Shown one piece after another: positions 25,994-36,540 of a stretch of 64,000 nt of DNA. Made by a program: the position numbers and the translations under genes. Each line of letters opens with the position of its first letter. Position 1 is the stretch's first letter. Under the pieces are notes generated by a model that was not told the origin of the DNA, searched no databases, and saw nothing but the letters and a program-made list of their open reading frames with translations. Source of the DNA: Stictocephala bisonia (taxonomy: Eukaryota; Arthropoda; Insecta; Hemiptera; Membracidae); NCBI GenBank assembly GCA_035578905.1, contig JAQJVL010000004.1, positions 7,182,175 through 7,246,174 of the forward strand, read 5' to 3'.

Positions 25994-27253
25994 GTGTCCT
26001 TTCGTTGTTTCACAAACGACCTGCTGTTCTTCTTATATTCACAAACGTCACTCAGTAAGGCCGCTCCATACATCCTTGATAGGTCACCATTCCTGATAGG
26101 CTTCCCCTGCCCAGTCGACCCCTCCTGCTCAATCCCTCCCTCATCACCTAGCCCTCAGTCACTAAACCCTATCACCGGACCCTCCTCCATCTGGTCTCCG
26201 GTCCCTGTTGCCTCAACCTCCCAACCTGCTGCCCCTCAAACCATCCCCGACGATTCCCCTTGCCCTACCATCCCCCGCACCCCGTCCAACCGAGTGACCA
26301 TCCGTGGTCACACGATTGGCGGGGACAATCATTTCCACCTCCAGAAGGTTGTGTCTTTGCAAAACCTTCGTTTCCCTCCTCCACAAAACTTCTACTGCAG
26401 TAGGAACGCCTCTACCCTCCCGGTCTTCTCCAATCCTGGTGATGCCTTGAAGTTTGTCATCAAGGTACCCATCTCTACCTTCGGCACGAATTCGTCCTAC
26501 GAGTTCAAGCCGCGTCCCCGCCAGTCCAAGCCCACCGCCCCAGCAGCCCTGCCCTTCTCAACATTGTCGTCCGCGGCGTGCATATTGAAGACGAGTTCCT
26601 GTCTGTCCTCCCCAAAACCTAATCCTGCCCGTGCTCCGGCTTTATCCGCGCTTGACGCATCTCGGCCAGAGTTGCTCACCTACTGGCCTCATGACGATAT
26701 TTTCGGCTTGTGTTGCAACTACCCTCGAGCAAGGCTTGTGCGTCTTGGGAAGTATGTTCAAGGTCGAACCCTCCAGGACCCAACTTGTCCGCCCTTGCCC
26801 GAAATGCCACTTCTACGGTCACGGACCGTGAGCGTGCACCCTCCCTATCTTCTCTGTCGCGTCTGCGGCGCTACCCAGGAAGGCGCGGGACCGTGCTATC
26901 ACGAGGACCACAACCTTTCAAAGCCCTACTGTGCCACATGTAATTGGTTCGGCCATTACACGGGGCAACGTCACTGTCCTCGTTATCCCAAAGACCCTAC
27001 ACCTGCCCCGGCCTCTATCAAGTTCATCCCAGCACCCATACCCACAGCCAACTCCTGGAAGCTCCGCCTGGCGGACTTCCTTCCCATATCGCCCCCGAAT
27101 GACTTCTGCGATCCCTCGCCGGACGCCGCAGACCCTGCACCCCAGGCTCCAATCTTACCCAGTGACTCCCTTCTCGACCTTCACCCTCACCATCCTCAGC
27201 CGCTGTCACCACCGACGCCCTTTATCCATTCTTCTAGAAGCTCCTCACTGTGA
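25994..27253 (+). pseudogene. LINE ORF1 (gag-like), frameshifted
   Basis: A 419-codon frame stays open but starts at GTG, and the conserved gag motifs are spread over all three frames. After a Pro/Ser-rich N-terminal region, frame 1 encodes NIVVRGVHIEDEFLSVLP (from 26560), the usual VVIRG..I..E block, and ends at a TAA at 26620. Frame 3 then encodes FKVEP and the knuckle CPKCHFYGHG (26796-26825), ending in TGA at 26829. Frame 2 resumes with CRVCGA (26855) and CATCNWFGHY..HCPRYP (about 26930-26985). ORF1 proteins of this type bind the element RNA. At least three frame changes are needed to link these blocks, so the long frame is a chimera rather than the native protein. Confidence 0.82.
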
Positions 27254-27432
27254 TCAGCGAGGGTTTTAAGAAGACCTTCGACTCCCTCACCACCATCGTC
27301 CTTTCCACTGTGTCTTCTAAAGACCGACCCAGGTGAAAGACTCCATCAACAGAGTATCCAAGTCCGCATTTGACATGCGGACAATCTTCCACTCAGTAGG
27401 CCCCAACCTTACCCTCCTTCACTCTGCTACCA

Positions 27433-29685
27433 CCAGTCATGGATCCTCTTCATGCTAAGCTCCGCTCGGCCCTACGGGTCTGCCACATCAACCCCCCTGT
27501 GTCTGGATTTTGCCCAGGTCCTACTCCCCAATGACCCTAGATTTGTCCTCTTGGTCAGGATAAATCTCCCCAACCAACCCACCATCCACCTTGTAATCCT
27601 CCATACCTCTCCTTTCCTACCAGAACACGCTGACCTCCTGACGCAGCTCCAAAAGTCACACGACGGCCTCATTGTTTCGGCAGACCTGAACCGCCACCAC
27701 ACGACCTTAGGCGACAGACTTACAACACGAAAGAGTAGAGACCTAGTCGCTCTTATCAACGCCACAAGTCTCTGCCACTTTCCAATTCCTCACACCCGCT
27801 TTCCCGCCCACTAGGCGGATCACCCTTCATCCCCCGACAAAATTCTGATGACCCCGTCCATCGCCTCTAAGGTACTTAATGTTTTCTCAGGCTACTGCAT
27901 CGGCTCAGACCATATCCCCCTCTTCTTCGAATATCAAACACATCCCTTATGCCCAGGAAGTTCACCCTCCCCCGAAGGCCATCACAGACTACAAGAACGC
28001 AGACTGGGCAGCGTTCACTCAATATATCAACACGGACATATGTAACATGGCCATCACGCCACCCTAATGCCCTGACCAGATCGACGTGCTGGACGACTCC
28101 CTTACTGCCACCATCATAAGGGCCAAAGGGATTTCTGTCCCCACTAAGTTAGTCACGCACACCCCGTTCCGCTTTCCACCTGACATCATTTCTCTCATCA
28201 AACAAAAGAGGCGGGTCAGGCGCCTACTCCTTAGGGATCCCGGATCCGCCTATTTGCATGGATCTTATAGGGCGCTCGTCCAGAGGGTCAAGACCTCGGT
28301 CGTGGCCTTCAAGAGAGACAGGCTCCGTAAGATCTGTGACAAGTCGGACCAGGACTTCCTCTCCGCCCCACGGAACTTCTGGTGACTGTTCAAGTCCCAT
28401 AACACTCCCTTCAATCCACCAGTCCCACTGACAGTGAATGGTGTCCCTTGTCCGCCATCCACTCAGTACCCCACCACCTCACCTTCATATTAATACCAAA
28501 ACCCCATAAAAACCCTAGCAACCCAGACAACTACCGCCCCATCAGCCTCACAGCGTTCCTCTCGAAACTCTTCGAGAAGATCCTGGTCACCCGTCTCCAA
28601 ACTCATCTCAACGACCTCAACCTAATCCCAGGCTGCCTTCCGTCCTGGCATCAACATGTATGACCATCCTCAAGGTAGTGACATGCATTCAGTGAAACTC
28701 CTACCGAAGTACGCCTACCATCATGGCCCTCATGGATGTCCTCAAAGCATTCGACACTGTCTGGCACAACGGCATCAGAGTAAAACTTCTCCAACTCCAA
28801 CTACCCCATCCATCATCAAGTGGATATCCAACTTCCTCGATGGTAGGACAGCCCAGGTCAGAGTAAAGGACACCCTTTCTCGACCCTTCCAGCTGTTAGT
28901 AGGGATCAGTTATCAGCCCACTCCTCTACATCTTATATGTGCGAGATCTCCCTTCACCCACTCTCAGGAATCCCTCCGACACCACCACTGGTCTCGCACA
29001 GTTCGCAGACAACACAGCCTTCTGGTGCGCCTCCCGAAACCCCGAAACACAACGTATACGACTCACCAAAACCCTTAATAAGTACCTGACATACTGTTCT
29101 AAATGATGCATCAGGATCAACACTTCCAAAACCCATCTCTGTTATTTTAACTACAACGGCAGAAAGTTCCAGGTTAACCCCGATCACCCTCCAAGGCCAC
29201 AGACTTCCAGTGACTAAAACCTGAAGTACTTGGGAGTCACCCTGGATTCTAATCTCTCCTTCATACCCCATTGCCGACAAACCAAAAATACCGCCATAGC
29301 CCGGTTCAAAGCCCTTCGCTTCCTTAACGGCCGACACTAGGGGTGCTCTGCCAGGGCTCTCACCTCTCTCTACACCGCCGTCATCCGCCCTGTACTCACG
29401 TATGCCCATCCAGTCCTCACCACCATCCCTCATAACTACTTCTCCAACTTCGATAAATCCGAGCGACGCGCCATGCGCTTAGCTTACCACCTGGATTCCG
29501 ACCACAGCTCCCAAGACCTTTACACCATGTTCCATATCCCCACCTTGCGTGAGTTCCTCAATCAATTCAACCAGAACTACCTCGCCAAAGCCACCGACTC
29601 CCTCATACTGGCAGAGTACTTTACAGAACCTTACACCACCAGCCAGTACTTCACCATCCTCCACCTAATTCACGGCCGTTTCTAA
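27433..29685 (+). pseudogene. LINE ORF2 (endonuclease + reverse transcriptase), inactivated
   Basis: ORF2 proteins nick target DNA and copy the RNA in place. The APE-type endonuclease shows SADLNRHH (DLN at 27683-27691) and SPDKI..TP followed by GSDHIPL (SDH at 27905-27913). The RT shows LIPKPHKNPSNPDNYRPISL (about 28493-28552), AFRPGINM, VLKAFDTVWH (FDTVW at 28750-28764), GSVISPLLYILYV and then FADNTAFW (29002-29025). KYLGVTLDSNLSF follows at 29224. The catalytic FADD is FADN, and multiple frameshifts and in-frame stops (for example after 28380 and 28650) break the frame. The C-terminal end reads LREFLNQFNQNYLAKA and stops at about 29685. No RNase H domain was seen. Confidence 0.87.
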
Positions 29686-30004
29686 TCCACCACCCAACTC
29701 CCCCCCCAACCACCAGCCACCCTTCACACGCCCCTTTACTGACGATATACTGACATAGTCCCCTCTCGCCCACTCCCCAACGCCTAGTCACCTCTCATTT
29801 CCGACTCACCCCCAGTCAGCTCTCTAACAATTTTCATTTTTCCATGTTGTTCTTCTTCTATCTGTTTCAGAGGCCGTGTTTCCTCGGGACCTTTTTTCCG
29901 GAGACCCGAGCTGCCTGCTTGCCTCGTACAGTCGTGATGGTTGCTATCCAACACCCTCTACCTACCTACCCTAGGATGAAGAGGCCCTAGTGACCTACAA
30001 CCTG

Positions 30005-30407
30005 ATACCCTGAGTAGGCTCTCTGAGTGCGATGGCCGAGGGAGTTCGCGCCTAGGCTCTCTGCGTGCAATGGCCGAGGGAGGTCGGGTACATCGATGGT
30101 CGTAGTAGTCTCTCTGAGTACGATGGCCGAGGGAGTTCGCGCCTAGGCTCTCTGATGGCCGAGGGAGGTCGGGCACATCGATGGTCGTAGTAGGCTCTCT
30201 GAGTGCGATGGCCAAGGCTCTCTGAGTGCGATGGCCAAGGCTCTCTGAGTGCGATGGCCAAGGGAGGTCGGGCCTAGGCTCTCTGAGTGCGATGGCCAAG
30301 GGAGGTCGGGCCTAGGCTCTCTGAGTGCGATGGCCAAGGGAGGTCGGACCTATGCTCGCTGAGTGCGATGGCCAAGGGAGGTCGGGCCTAGGCTCACTGA
30401 GTGCGAT
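30005..30407. repeat. 38-bp satellite, left (contracted) arm
   Basis: About ten units in the orientation AGGCTCTCTGAGTGCGATGG then CCAAGGGAGGTCGGGCCT. It includes shortened units (22-bp spacings at about 30200-30245) and longer ones with ACATCGATGGTCGTAGTA. It is the reverse complement of the array at 31999-33515. Confidence 0.93.
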
Positions 30408-30978
30408 ACCTGTTTTGCATATTTGAAAATGAATCAAATGTAAAATTTCATTGAATTCATGTTTAGGTATACAAATCAGGTATATGCCTTGAAAAAATAC
30501 AACCACGGTAAAAGACATTTTTGTAAATGTGGAGAATCTTTATACCTGACTTAAAAACAATTTATCTCATCTCATTACGGCGAAATATACCCAAACAAAA
30601 CGAACCCAATCGTATTTCCCCGGTAGATGGGCATTTCCCAAAGAGACCTGCTGCTCGCCAACCTACACTATCGACTCTTGGTAGGACCAAAGTTAAGGTT
30701 TTAAGCAGCGCTTTTGTTCAAACTCCATTACTTTAAAGAGGACATACGGTTTTAAAAACGTATTTTAATACATAATACACACATAAACAAACATCATAGT
30801 GCTTAGTTACTTTAAAACAAAGCCAACCCAAAACACTAACTTATCTATCTTTGGTATTACTCTTTACTTGGGGGGGGGAGGGGGGTCCAAGTGATCAGAA
30901 TCTTAGATTCCGTCCAGCACAGATTTTTTCTCCGTGAGATCAAAGTTACATTTTTTTATTCAAACAAAAGCATGGTTC
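30408..30978. repeat. Palindrome left inner arm
   Basis: Reverse complement of 31393-31998. A G-tract at 30874-30889 (one A interruption) mirrors a 16-C tract at 31491-31506. Relative to the right arm, about 24 bp are missing near 30540, after GTGGAGA. Confidence 0.9.
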
Positions 30979-31392
30979 TATAAATATGTAAATAATAAAG
31001 ATGTAAATAAATAAATTAACTTAGGTGAAAACCTTTGATACGTGTTTAATTTCAGTGGGAGCCATCTTGAATCTATTATGCATACGACCAATGTTAAAAT
31101 GATGCGCTGATTTTTAAGCATTTTGAAAAATAAATTATGTTTAATATTTTTTATTTTGTGATGGTGAATTTTGATTGCTCAGATTGTTATAATTATTTTT
31201 AATTTAGATCTTTGTGATACACGTACTTCAAATTATTCTAATTTCAAAACTTAGTTTTGAATTGCAGTAAATAATTGCACCAACACTTAAAAATAAAAAG
31301 GCACAGAAGACAAATGAACAATCGACATGTATTCCAGAATTTGTCTAAACCTCAATCATGAAAATCACATCAGCTAATGATTGTATGCTTTC
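30979..31392. other. Palindrome spacer, no coding sequence
   Basis: About 414 bp, AT-rich, with AGCCATCTTGAATCTATTAT (31061), a word resembling the ATAGATTCAAGAT repeats at 4.76 and 6.12 kb in inverse orientation. No transposase motif. Confidence 0.6.
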
Positions 31393-31998
31393 AGTGGAGC
31401 TATGTTTATGTTTGAATTGAACAAATGTAACGTTGATCTCACGGAGAAAAAATCTGTGCTGGACGGAATCTAAGATTCTGATCACTTGGACCCCCCCCCC
31501 CCCCCCAAGTAAAGAGTAATACCAAAGATAGATAAGTTAGTGTTTTGGGTTGGCTTTGTTTTAAAGTAACTAAGCACTTTGATGTTTGTTTCTGTGTGTA
31601 TTATGTAATAAAATACGTTTTTAAAACCGTATGTTCTCTTTAAAGTAATGGAGTTTGAACAAAAGCGCTGCTTAAAACCTTAACTTTGGTCCTACCAAGA
31701 GTCGATAGTGTAGGTTGGCGAGCAGCAGGTCTCTTTGGGAAATGCCCATTTACCGCGGAAATACGATTGGGTTCGTTTTGTTTGGGTATATTTCGCCGTA
31801 ATGAGATGAGATAAATTGTTTTTATGTCAGGTACAAAGTTGTGACGCCTTAGAACGCTTCCGACTCTCCACATTTACAAAAATGTTCTTTAACCGTGGAT
31901 GTATTTTTTCAAGGCATATATATACCTGATTTTTATACCTAAACATGAATTCAATGAAAGTTTACATTTATTTCATGTTCAAATATGCAAAACAGGTA
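31393..31998. repeat. Palindrome right inner arm
   Basis: Reverse complement of 30408-30978, with an extra segment near 31840-31865 (TGACGCCTTAGAACGC). The arms differ by scattered substitutions and this indel, so the palindrome is not brand new. Confidence 0.9.
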
Positions 31999-33515
31999 TC
32001 GCACTCAGTGAGCCTAGGCCCGACCTCCCTTGGCCATCGCACTCAGTGAGTCTAGGCCCGACCTCCCTTGGCCATCGCACTCAGTGAGCCTAGGCCCGAC
32101 CTCCCTTGGCCATCACACTAAGTGAGCATAGGTCCGACCTCCCTTGGCCATCCCACTCAGTGAGCCTAGGCCCGACCTCCCTTGGCCATCACACTCAGTG
32201 AGCCTAGGTCCGACCTCCCTTCGCCATCGCACTCAGTGAGCCTAGGCCCGACCTCCCTTGGCCATTGGCCATCACACTCAGTGAGCCTAGGCCCGACCTC
32301 CCTTGGCCATCACACTCAGTGAGCCTAGGCCCGACCACCCTTGGCCATCGCACTCAGTGAGCCTAGGCCCGACCACCCTTGGCCATCGCACTCAGTGAGC
32401 CTAGGCCCGACCACCCTTGGCCATCGCACTCAGTGAGCCTAGGCCCGACCTCCCTTGGCCATCACACTCAGTGAGCCTAGGCCCGACCTCCATTGGCCAT
32501 CACACTCAGTGAGCCTAGGCCCGACCTCCCTTGGCCATCACACTCAGTGAGCCTAGGCCCGACCTCCCTTGGCCATCGCACTCAGTGAGCCTAGATCCGA
32601 CCTCCCTTGGCCATCGCACTCAGTGAGCCTAGGCCCGACCTCCCTTGGCCATCGCACTCAGTGAGCCTAGGTCCGACCTCCCTTGGCCATCGCACTCAGA
32701 GAGCCTAGGCCCGACCTCCCTTGGCCATCGCACTCAGTGAGCCTAGGTCCGACCTCCCTTGGCCATCGCACTCAGTGAGCCTAGGCCCGACCTCCCTTGG
32801 CCATCGCACTCAGAGAGCCTAGGCCCGACCTCCCTTGGCCATCGCACTCAGTGAGCCTAGGCCCGACCTCCCTTGGCCATCGCACTCAGTGAGCCTAGGT
32901 CCGACCTCCCTTGGCCATCGCACTCAGTGAGCCTAGGCCCGACCTCCCTTGGCCATCGCACTCAGAGAGCCTAGGCCCGACCTCCCTTGGCCATCGCACT
33001 CAGTGAGCCTAGGCCCGACCTCCCTTGGCCATCGCACTCAGTGAGCCTAGGCCCGACCTCCCTTGGCCATCGCACTCAGTGAGCCTAGGCCCGACCTCCC
33101 TTGGCCATCGCACTCAGTGAGCCTAGGCCCGACCTCCCTTGGCCATCCCACTCAGTGAGCCTAGGCCCGACCTCCCTCGGCCATCGCACTCAGTGAGCCT
33201 AGGCCCGACCTCCCTCGGCCATCGCACTCAGTGAGCCTAGGCCCGACCTCCCTTGGCCATCACACTCAGTGAGCCTAGGCCCGACCTCCCTTGGCCATCG
33301 CACTCAGTGAGCCTAGGCCCGACCTCCCTTGGCCATCGCACTCAGTGAGCCTAGGCCCGACCTCCCTCGGCCATCGCACTCAGTGAGCCTAGGCCCGACC
33401 TCCCTTGGCCATCGCACTCAGAGAGCCTAGGCCCGACCTCCCTCGGGCATCGCACTCAGAGAGCTTACTACGACCATCGATGTGCACGACCTCCCTCGGC
33501 CATCGCACTCGGAGA
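31999..33515. repeat. 38-bp satellite, right (expanded) arm, about 40 copies
   Basis: The unit is GAGCCTAGGCCCGACCTCCC then TTGGCCATCGCACTCAGT, 38 bp (32041 to 32079). It is GC-rich, in contrast to its AT-rich surroundings. Sub-variants (CATCACAC, CTCAGAGAG, CCTCGGCC) are interspersed, with CTCGGCC units concentrated at the distal end. Confidence 0.97.
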
Positions 33516-33978
33516 TGAAAACTCGTTTAAAGTTGTCACAAAATGTGGATGGCTTTTCGAAGTACGTAATATATGGAGTGGCTTCTGCCAGGTTAGCTTT
33601 CTTTTCCAGATGTTGGGCTGGTCGACTTGAAGAAAGTTTGCAGAACCGGAGTTAGTTTTTCTTGTATTTTGTTAATCGTGCTGCTTGCAGCTCTACTTAT
33701 CTTGTGACATATATTATTGTTCGTCATTAGATGAGTTTGTTTGAAATGGCAAAGGTTACGTTTCATTAAAATTGTGTTATCACTCCGTTGTGTGGGCCAA
33801 TTTATTTTTGTCTTAAATTTTAGTTTGGTATAGACTCCCGAGTATGCCCAGAGTCCTATTTTAGTTAAGAATGTGTTTAAAACCGTTGGTTTATGAGCTA
33901 TGATATTTTTCCCCTTAAATGATTGGTTAAATTAACATGGCCAAGTTGATATATGTGTGTGAATGTTTTTTAAATATA
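33516..33978. other. Unique DNA, no gene seen
   Basis: No domain or repeat recognised. Confidence 0.5.
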
Positions 33979-34821
33979 CAGGGTGTTTCGCGAGAGGTTG
34001 GCACCCTGGTTGGCAAAATAAGCAAAAACGTTCTTATAAACATGTGGCCTATCTCGCCTTGGCAAGTGTCCAAATGTATAACTTCATAGTCATTATAAAC
34101 AGCTTTTTGTAATTATTTCAAATATCAGCTGTTTTATGTGAACCACCTTTTCATGATTGCTTGTTTAGGGTTTCCTAATAAAAAAAAAAAATAAAAAAAA
34201 AATAAAAAAAGCCTTTTGTTAATAACGAAATTTATTTTACAAGAAACACAAGTTGTATAATTGTATTATAAGTGCTGTTCAATGTGACGCCCTCTTTCAG
34301 CAATCCATACTTTAAAATAATTAAAAACAACTGTTTATAGTGGCTATGAAGTTATAAATTTGGTTAATAAACTTTATACAAGTGAAAACCCCTAAACAAG
34401 CATACATGAAAAAGTGCTTTACTCTTTTATTTTTAAATCGATTTTTAAAATTGAGGTATATTTGGATTTGTTATTTAATTAACAAAATTGAAGTATTCTT
34501 ATACATTTTCAATACAAATAATGGTTTTTAAGTTATTTAACTTTTAGAACTTCTTATGGCTGCCATTTTAAAACTGATAAAGATAATTTTGTTACTTTTT
34601 TATTTTAGACTACCCCTACCTAAGTTAGCAAATATTTGACATATTTTAAGCAAATATGCCAAGTTACGAATTATTTAGCTCTTTGAGTTATAATTTTTTT
34701 AATAAAAAACACATACAGACAGACACTTAACAAGGCGAGATAGGCCACAAGTTTATAGGAACTTTTTTGCTTATTTTTATGTCTACTATCATATCCTAAA
34801 ATTTCCTCGCGAAACACCCTG
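33979..34821. mobile_element. 843-bp TIR element with nested inverted repeats
   Basis: The left end CAGGGTGTTTCGCGAG (33979) is matched by the inverse CTCGCGAAACACCCTG (ending at 34821), and both ends are flanked by TATA. The inverted repeat continues inward with AATAAGCAAAAA and GTGGCCTATCTCGCCTTG on the left and its inverse at 34728-34780. A second inverted pair lies wholly inside: 34068-34180 (TATAACTTCATAG, ATGATTGCTTGTTTAGGG) against about 34310-34420. No transposase is present. TA-flanked CAGGG-type ends occur in several DNA transposon superfamilies, so I leave the family open. Confidence 0.8.
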
Positions 34822-36239
34822 TATATTTTATTTTTTATGGAACATGTCTGTAAACAATAAAATAAAAATGTAAGTTACTGCTATCAGTGATTGTTTTAGT
34901 ATTAAATATATCACTACTAAACAAATTGAGTTCAGACAATACCTTGCGACAAAACCGTCTACAGAAATCGGCTCTTAAGTTTCTTTTTCTTTTTTTAGTT
35001 CAATATTATCCTCAGACCAAAGGGATTCATGAAAGAATGAATCTGGTGTCCAACTAACGCTACTTTTCTTGTCACGATCCAGGAACTCATTATATCTGGC
35101 CTCTGGTCGGAGGATGATAAACGTGGATTACCGAAATTGATCACCGAAATAATATTTGTATATTTTGTACTTAGTTGTTTATACTGCCTTAAAAGTGTGT
35201 TATGTGACATTCGTTTGTATTTAACTCTCTTTTTCACTTTTGTGCAGGGAGTCTACCAAATTTTCTGACATATACAATATTTTATTGTGAAATTGTATTT
35301 ATGCATTTCTTCCAAGTTTCACATGTGCAAGCTCATCTTATTGATCATAAAGTATTTTTTTGAAAAAATCCGTTTAAAAAAACTTACCATTCCAAATTAA
35401 TCCGCTCAAAAGATGAAAATATTTTAATTACATTTTCTCAGTGTTAGAGGTGATGCTTTAGTTTAAATAATTCCTTCGTTTTATTTTCATGGATGTTACA
35501 TAGATGGTCTGATACATACACTGTGTACATAATTTTTAACGATTGAATAGTTTGTTGATAATGTTGTCAACTAAGGAGCGCACAAATCGGTTAGTGGAAA
35601 GAGTATCATATCGGTTGCCTTTGTGAATAAGAACTTTTAATAGGTATAAGCATTTCCTTCTTTCAGTTTGCGTAGTGGTATTAGGGTATCTGCAAGGATT
35701 TTATCTTTAGAAAAGTGTAACATACATTGACTTTGAGTTTGCGAGAGCAATAAGTAGAATTATTCAGTTAACAAATCACAAATGTTCCAATATCATGCTC
35801 ATTATAGTTGGCTAAAGAAGCACTCGAAAAAATGCCTTAATAAACTTGTCATATTTAATTTTAGCGCTTGGAATTTAGCGAACTGGAATTTTTTAGTTTT
35901 CTGATGGGGCATAAAAAAGAAACACTTTCTTTGTCATATAGCTTTAGATTTATAATGAATGTCTCCAGGAATTACGACCGTCTTAAAGAAAAAATGTTCT
36001 TGAAAAACCCTGGAGATGTATTGTAAAAACCTATTTGGGAACTGCAAGAACCAGCACGGACGAAGACCAAAACAAGCTGTTCCAGAGGAGAGCCTAGAAA
36101 TGGAAAAGGGGAATATTTGTGAACCTGCGAGTAAATCTTCACCTCCTTGGATTAAAAGGATTCTTATTTATCAAAGTGAAGTATATGAATATTACGGGTT
36201 GCAGTGTAATAGTAAATATGGCACATTTTTTTTTAAGGA
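34822..36239. other. AT-rich DNA with one weak exon candidate
   Basis: Apart from the exon candidate at 34975-35102, frames of 80 and 101 codons (34995-35237 minus, 36016-36321 plus) are not recognisable. The second ends inside the SINE at 36.24 kb. Confidence 0.45.
34975..35102 (-). CDS. Possible terminal coding exon (weak)
   Basis: On the minus strand a pyrimidine-containing stretch ending CCGACCAG could serve as a splice acceptor. It is followed by 2 nt plus 41 sense codons and a TAA. The peptide includes ARYNEFLDRDKKSS then VSWTPDSFFHESLWSEDN and ends in a Lys/Glu-rich tail. Its mix of Asp, Glu, Trp and Ser is less biased to Lys/Asn/Ile/Phe than random frames in this AT-rich DNA. I recognise no family, and no partner exon could be identified upstream. 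It could equally be chance or a TE remnant. Confidence 0.2.
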
Positions 36240-36454
36240 GAGGCCGATCTCCTACTTAACATTACTCTGCCCATTCCTCATAGACTATTGTCTGTGCGAG
36301 GAACTTATTCAGACAGAGTAAGAGGACGAACCAGTACAGTAGAAGGTGAATATTACTGATAAATGTTCCAGTCCAGGCCGGATTCGAACCAGCGCTATCT
36401 CTAACCCAAGCTCAAAGTCCTGACGCGTTAGACCGCTCGGCCACCGGCTCGCCC
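36240..36454 (-). mobile_element. tRNA-derived SINE, copy 3 (tRNA-Leu-like head)
   Basis: On the minus strand the head reads TGGCCGAGCGGTCTAACGCG (A box at 36443-36433), then GGTTCGAATCC (B box at 36390-36380), with a class II-length variable region, as in tRNA-Leu/Ser. The T arm can pair (GCTGG with CCGGC) but the acceptor stem is mismatched, so it is a tRNA-derived head rather than a gene. The downstream tail TTACTCTGTCTGAATAAGTT then CCTCGCACAG resembles the tails at 57.2 kb and 5.6 kb. Confidence 0.75.
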
Positions 36455-36540
36455 CTATTAACATTCCTACTATAAACAAGCAACTTAATATTTAATTTTT
36501 TTTTATATAATTCAAACTTTTTTGTAACCTCAAAGAGTTG

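Larger units (their letters stand above)
25560..29990 (+). mobile_element. Jockey-type non-LTR retrotransposon, nearly full length, inactivated
   Basis: A GC-rich block of about 4.4 kb in AT-rich surroundings. It has a 5' UTR-like leader (25560-25990), a gag-like ORF1 with zinc-knuckle motifs, ORF2 with endonuclease and RT domains, and a 3' UTR (29686-29990). The gene order and domain content fit jockey-clade LINEs. No poly(A) tail or target-site duplication was found. Its 3' end abuts the satellite arm of the palindrome at about 30005. Frameshifts and stops are spread along both ORFs, so the copy cannot encode working proteins. The 5' end is placed by base composition. Confidence 0.88.
30005..33515. 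mobile_element. 3.5-kb palindrome with satellite-bearing arms (Foldback/Galileo-like architecture)
   Basis: The two halves are reverse complements. The outermost part of each arm is an array of the 38-bp satellite (30005-30407 and 31999-33515). The inner part is non-satellite sequence (30408-30978 and 31393-31998), matching nearly base for base, and the spacer is 30979-31392. Both ends carry the same rare variant unit with ACATCGATGGTCGTAGTA (about 30093 and 30176 on the left; inverted at 33465-33485 on the right). Long inverted repeats made partly of tandem repeats are the hallmark of Foldback and Galileo elements, but no transposase or target-site duplication is visible. Alternatives are a local inverted duplication or an assembly artefact. 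Confidence 0.75.

Noticed and set aside
30527..31873. Matching 69- and 77-codon frames in the two palindrome arms
   Set aside because: They are similar only because the arms are inverted copies. The differences I can align are an in-frame 24-bp indel and substitutions that all change the amino acid, so there is no sign of constraint.
36016..36321. 101-codon plus-strand frame as a gene
   Set aside because: Its 3' third lies inside the SINE on the other strand and no motif is recognisable.
36380..36454. Functional tRNA-Leu gene
   Set aside because: A and B boxes and the T arm are good, but the acceptor stem is mismatched and the sequence runs into a tail shared with two other SINE copies.
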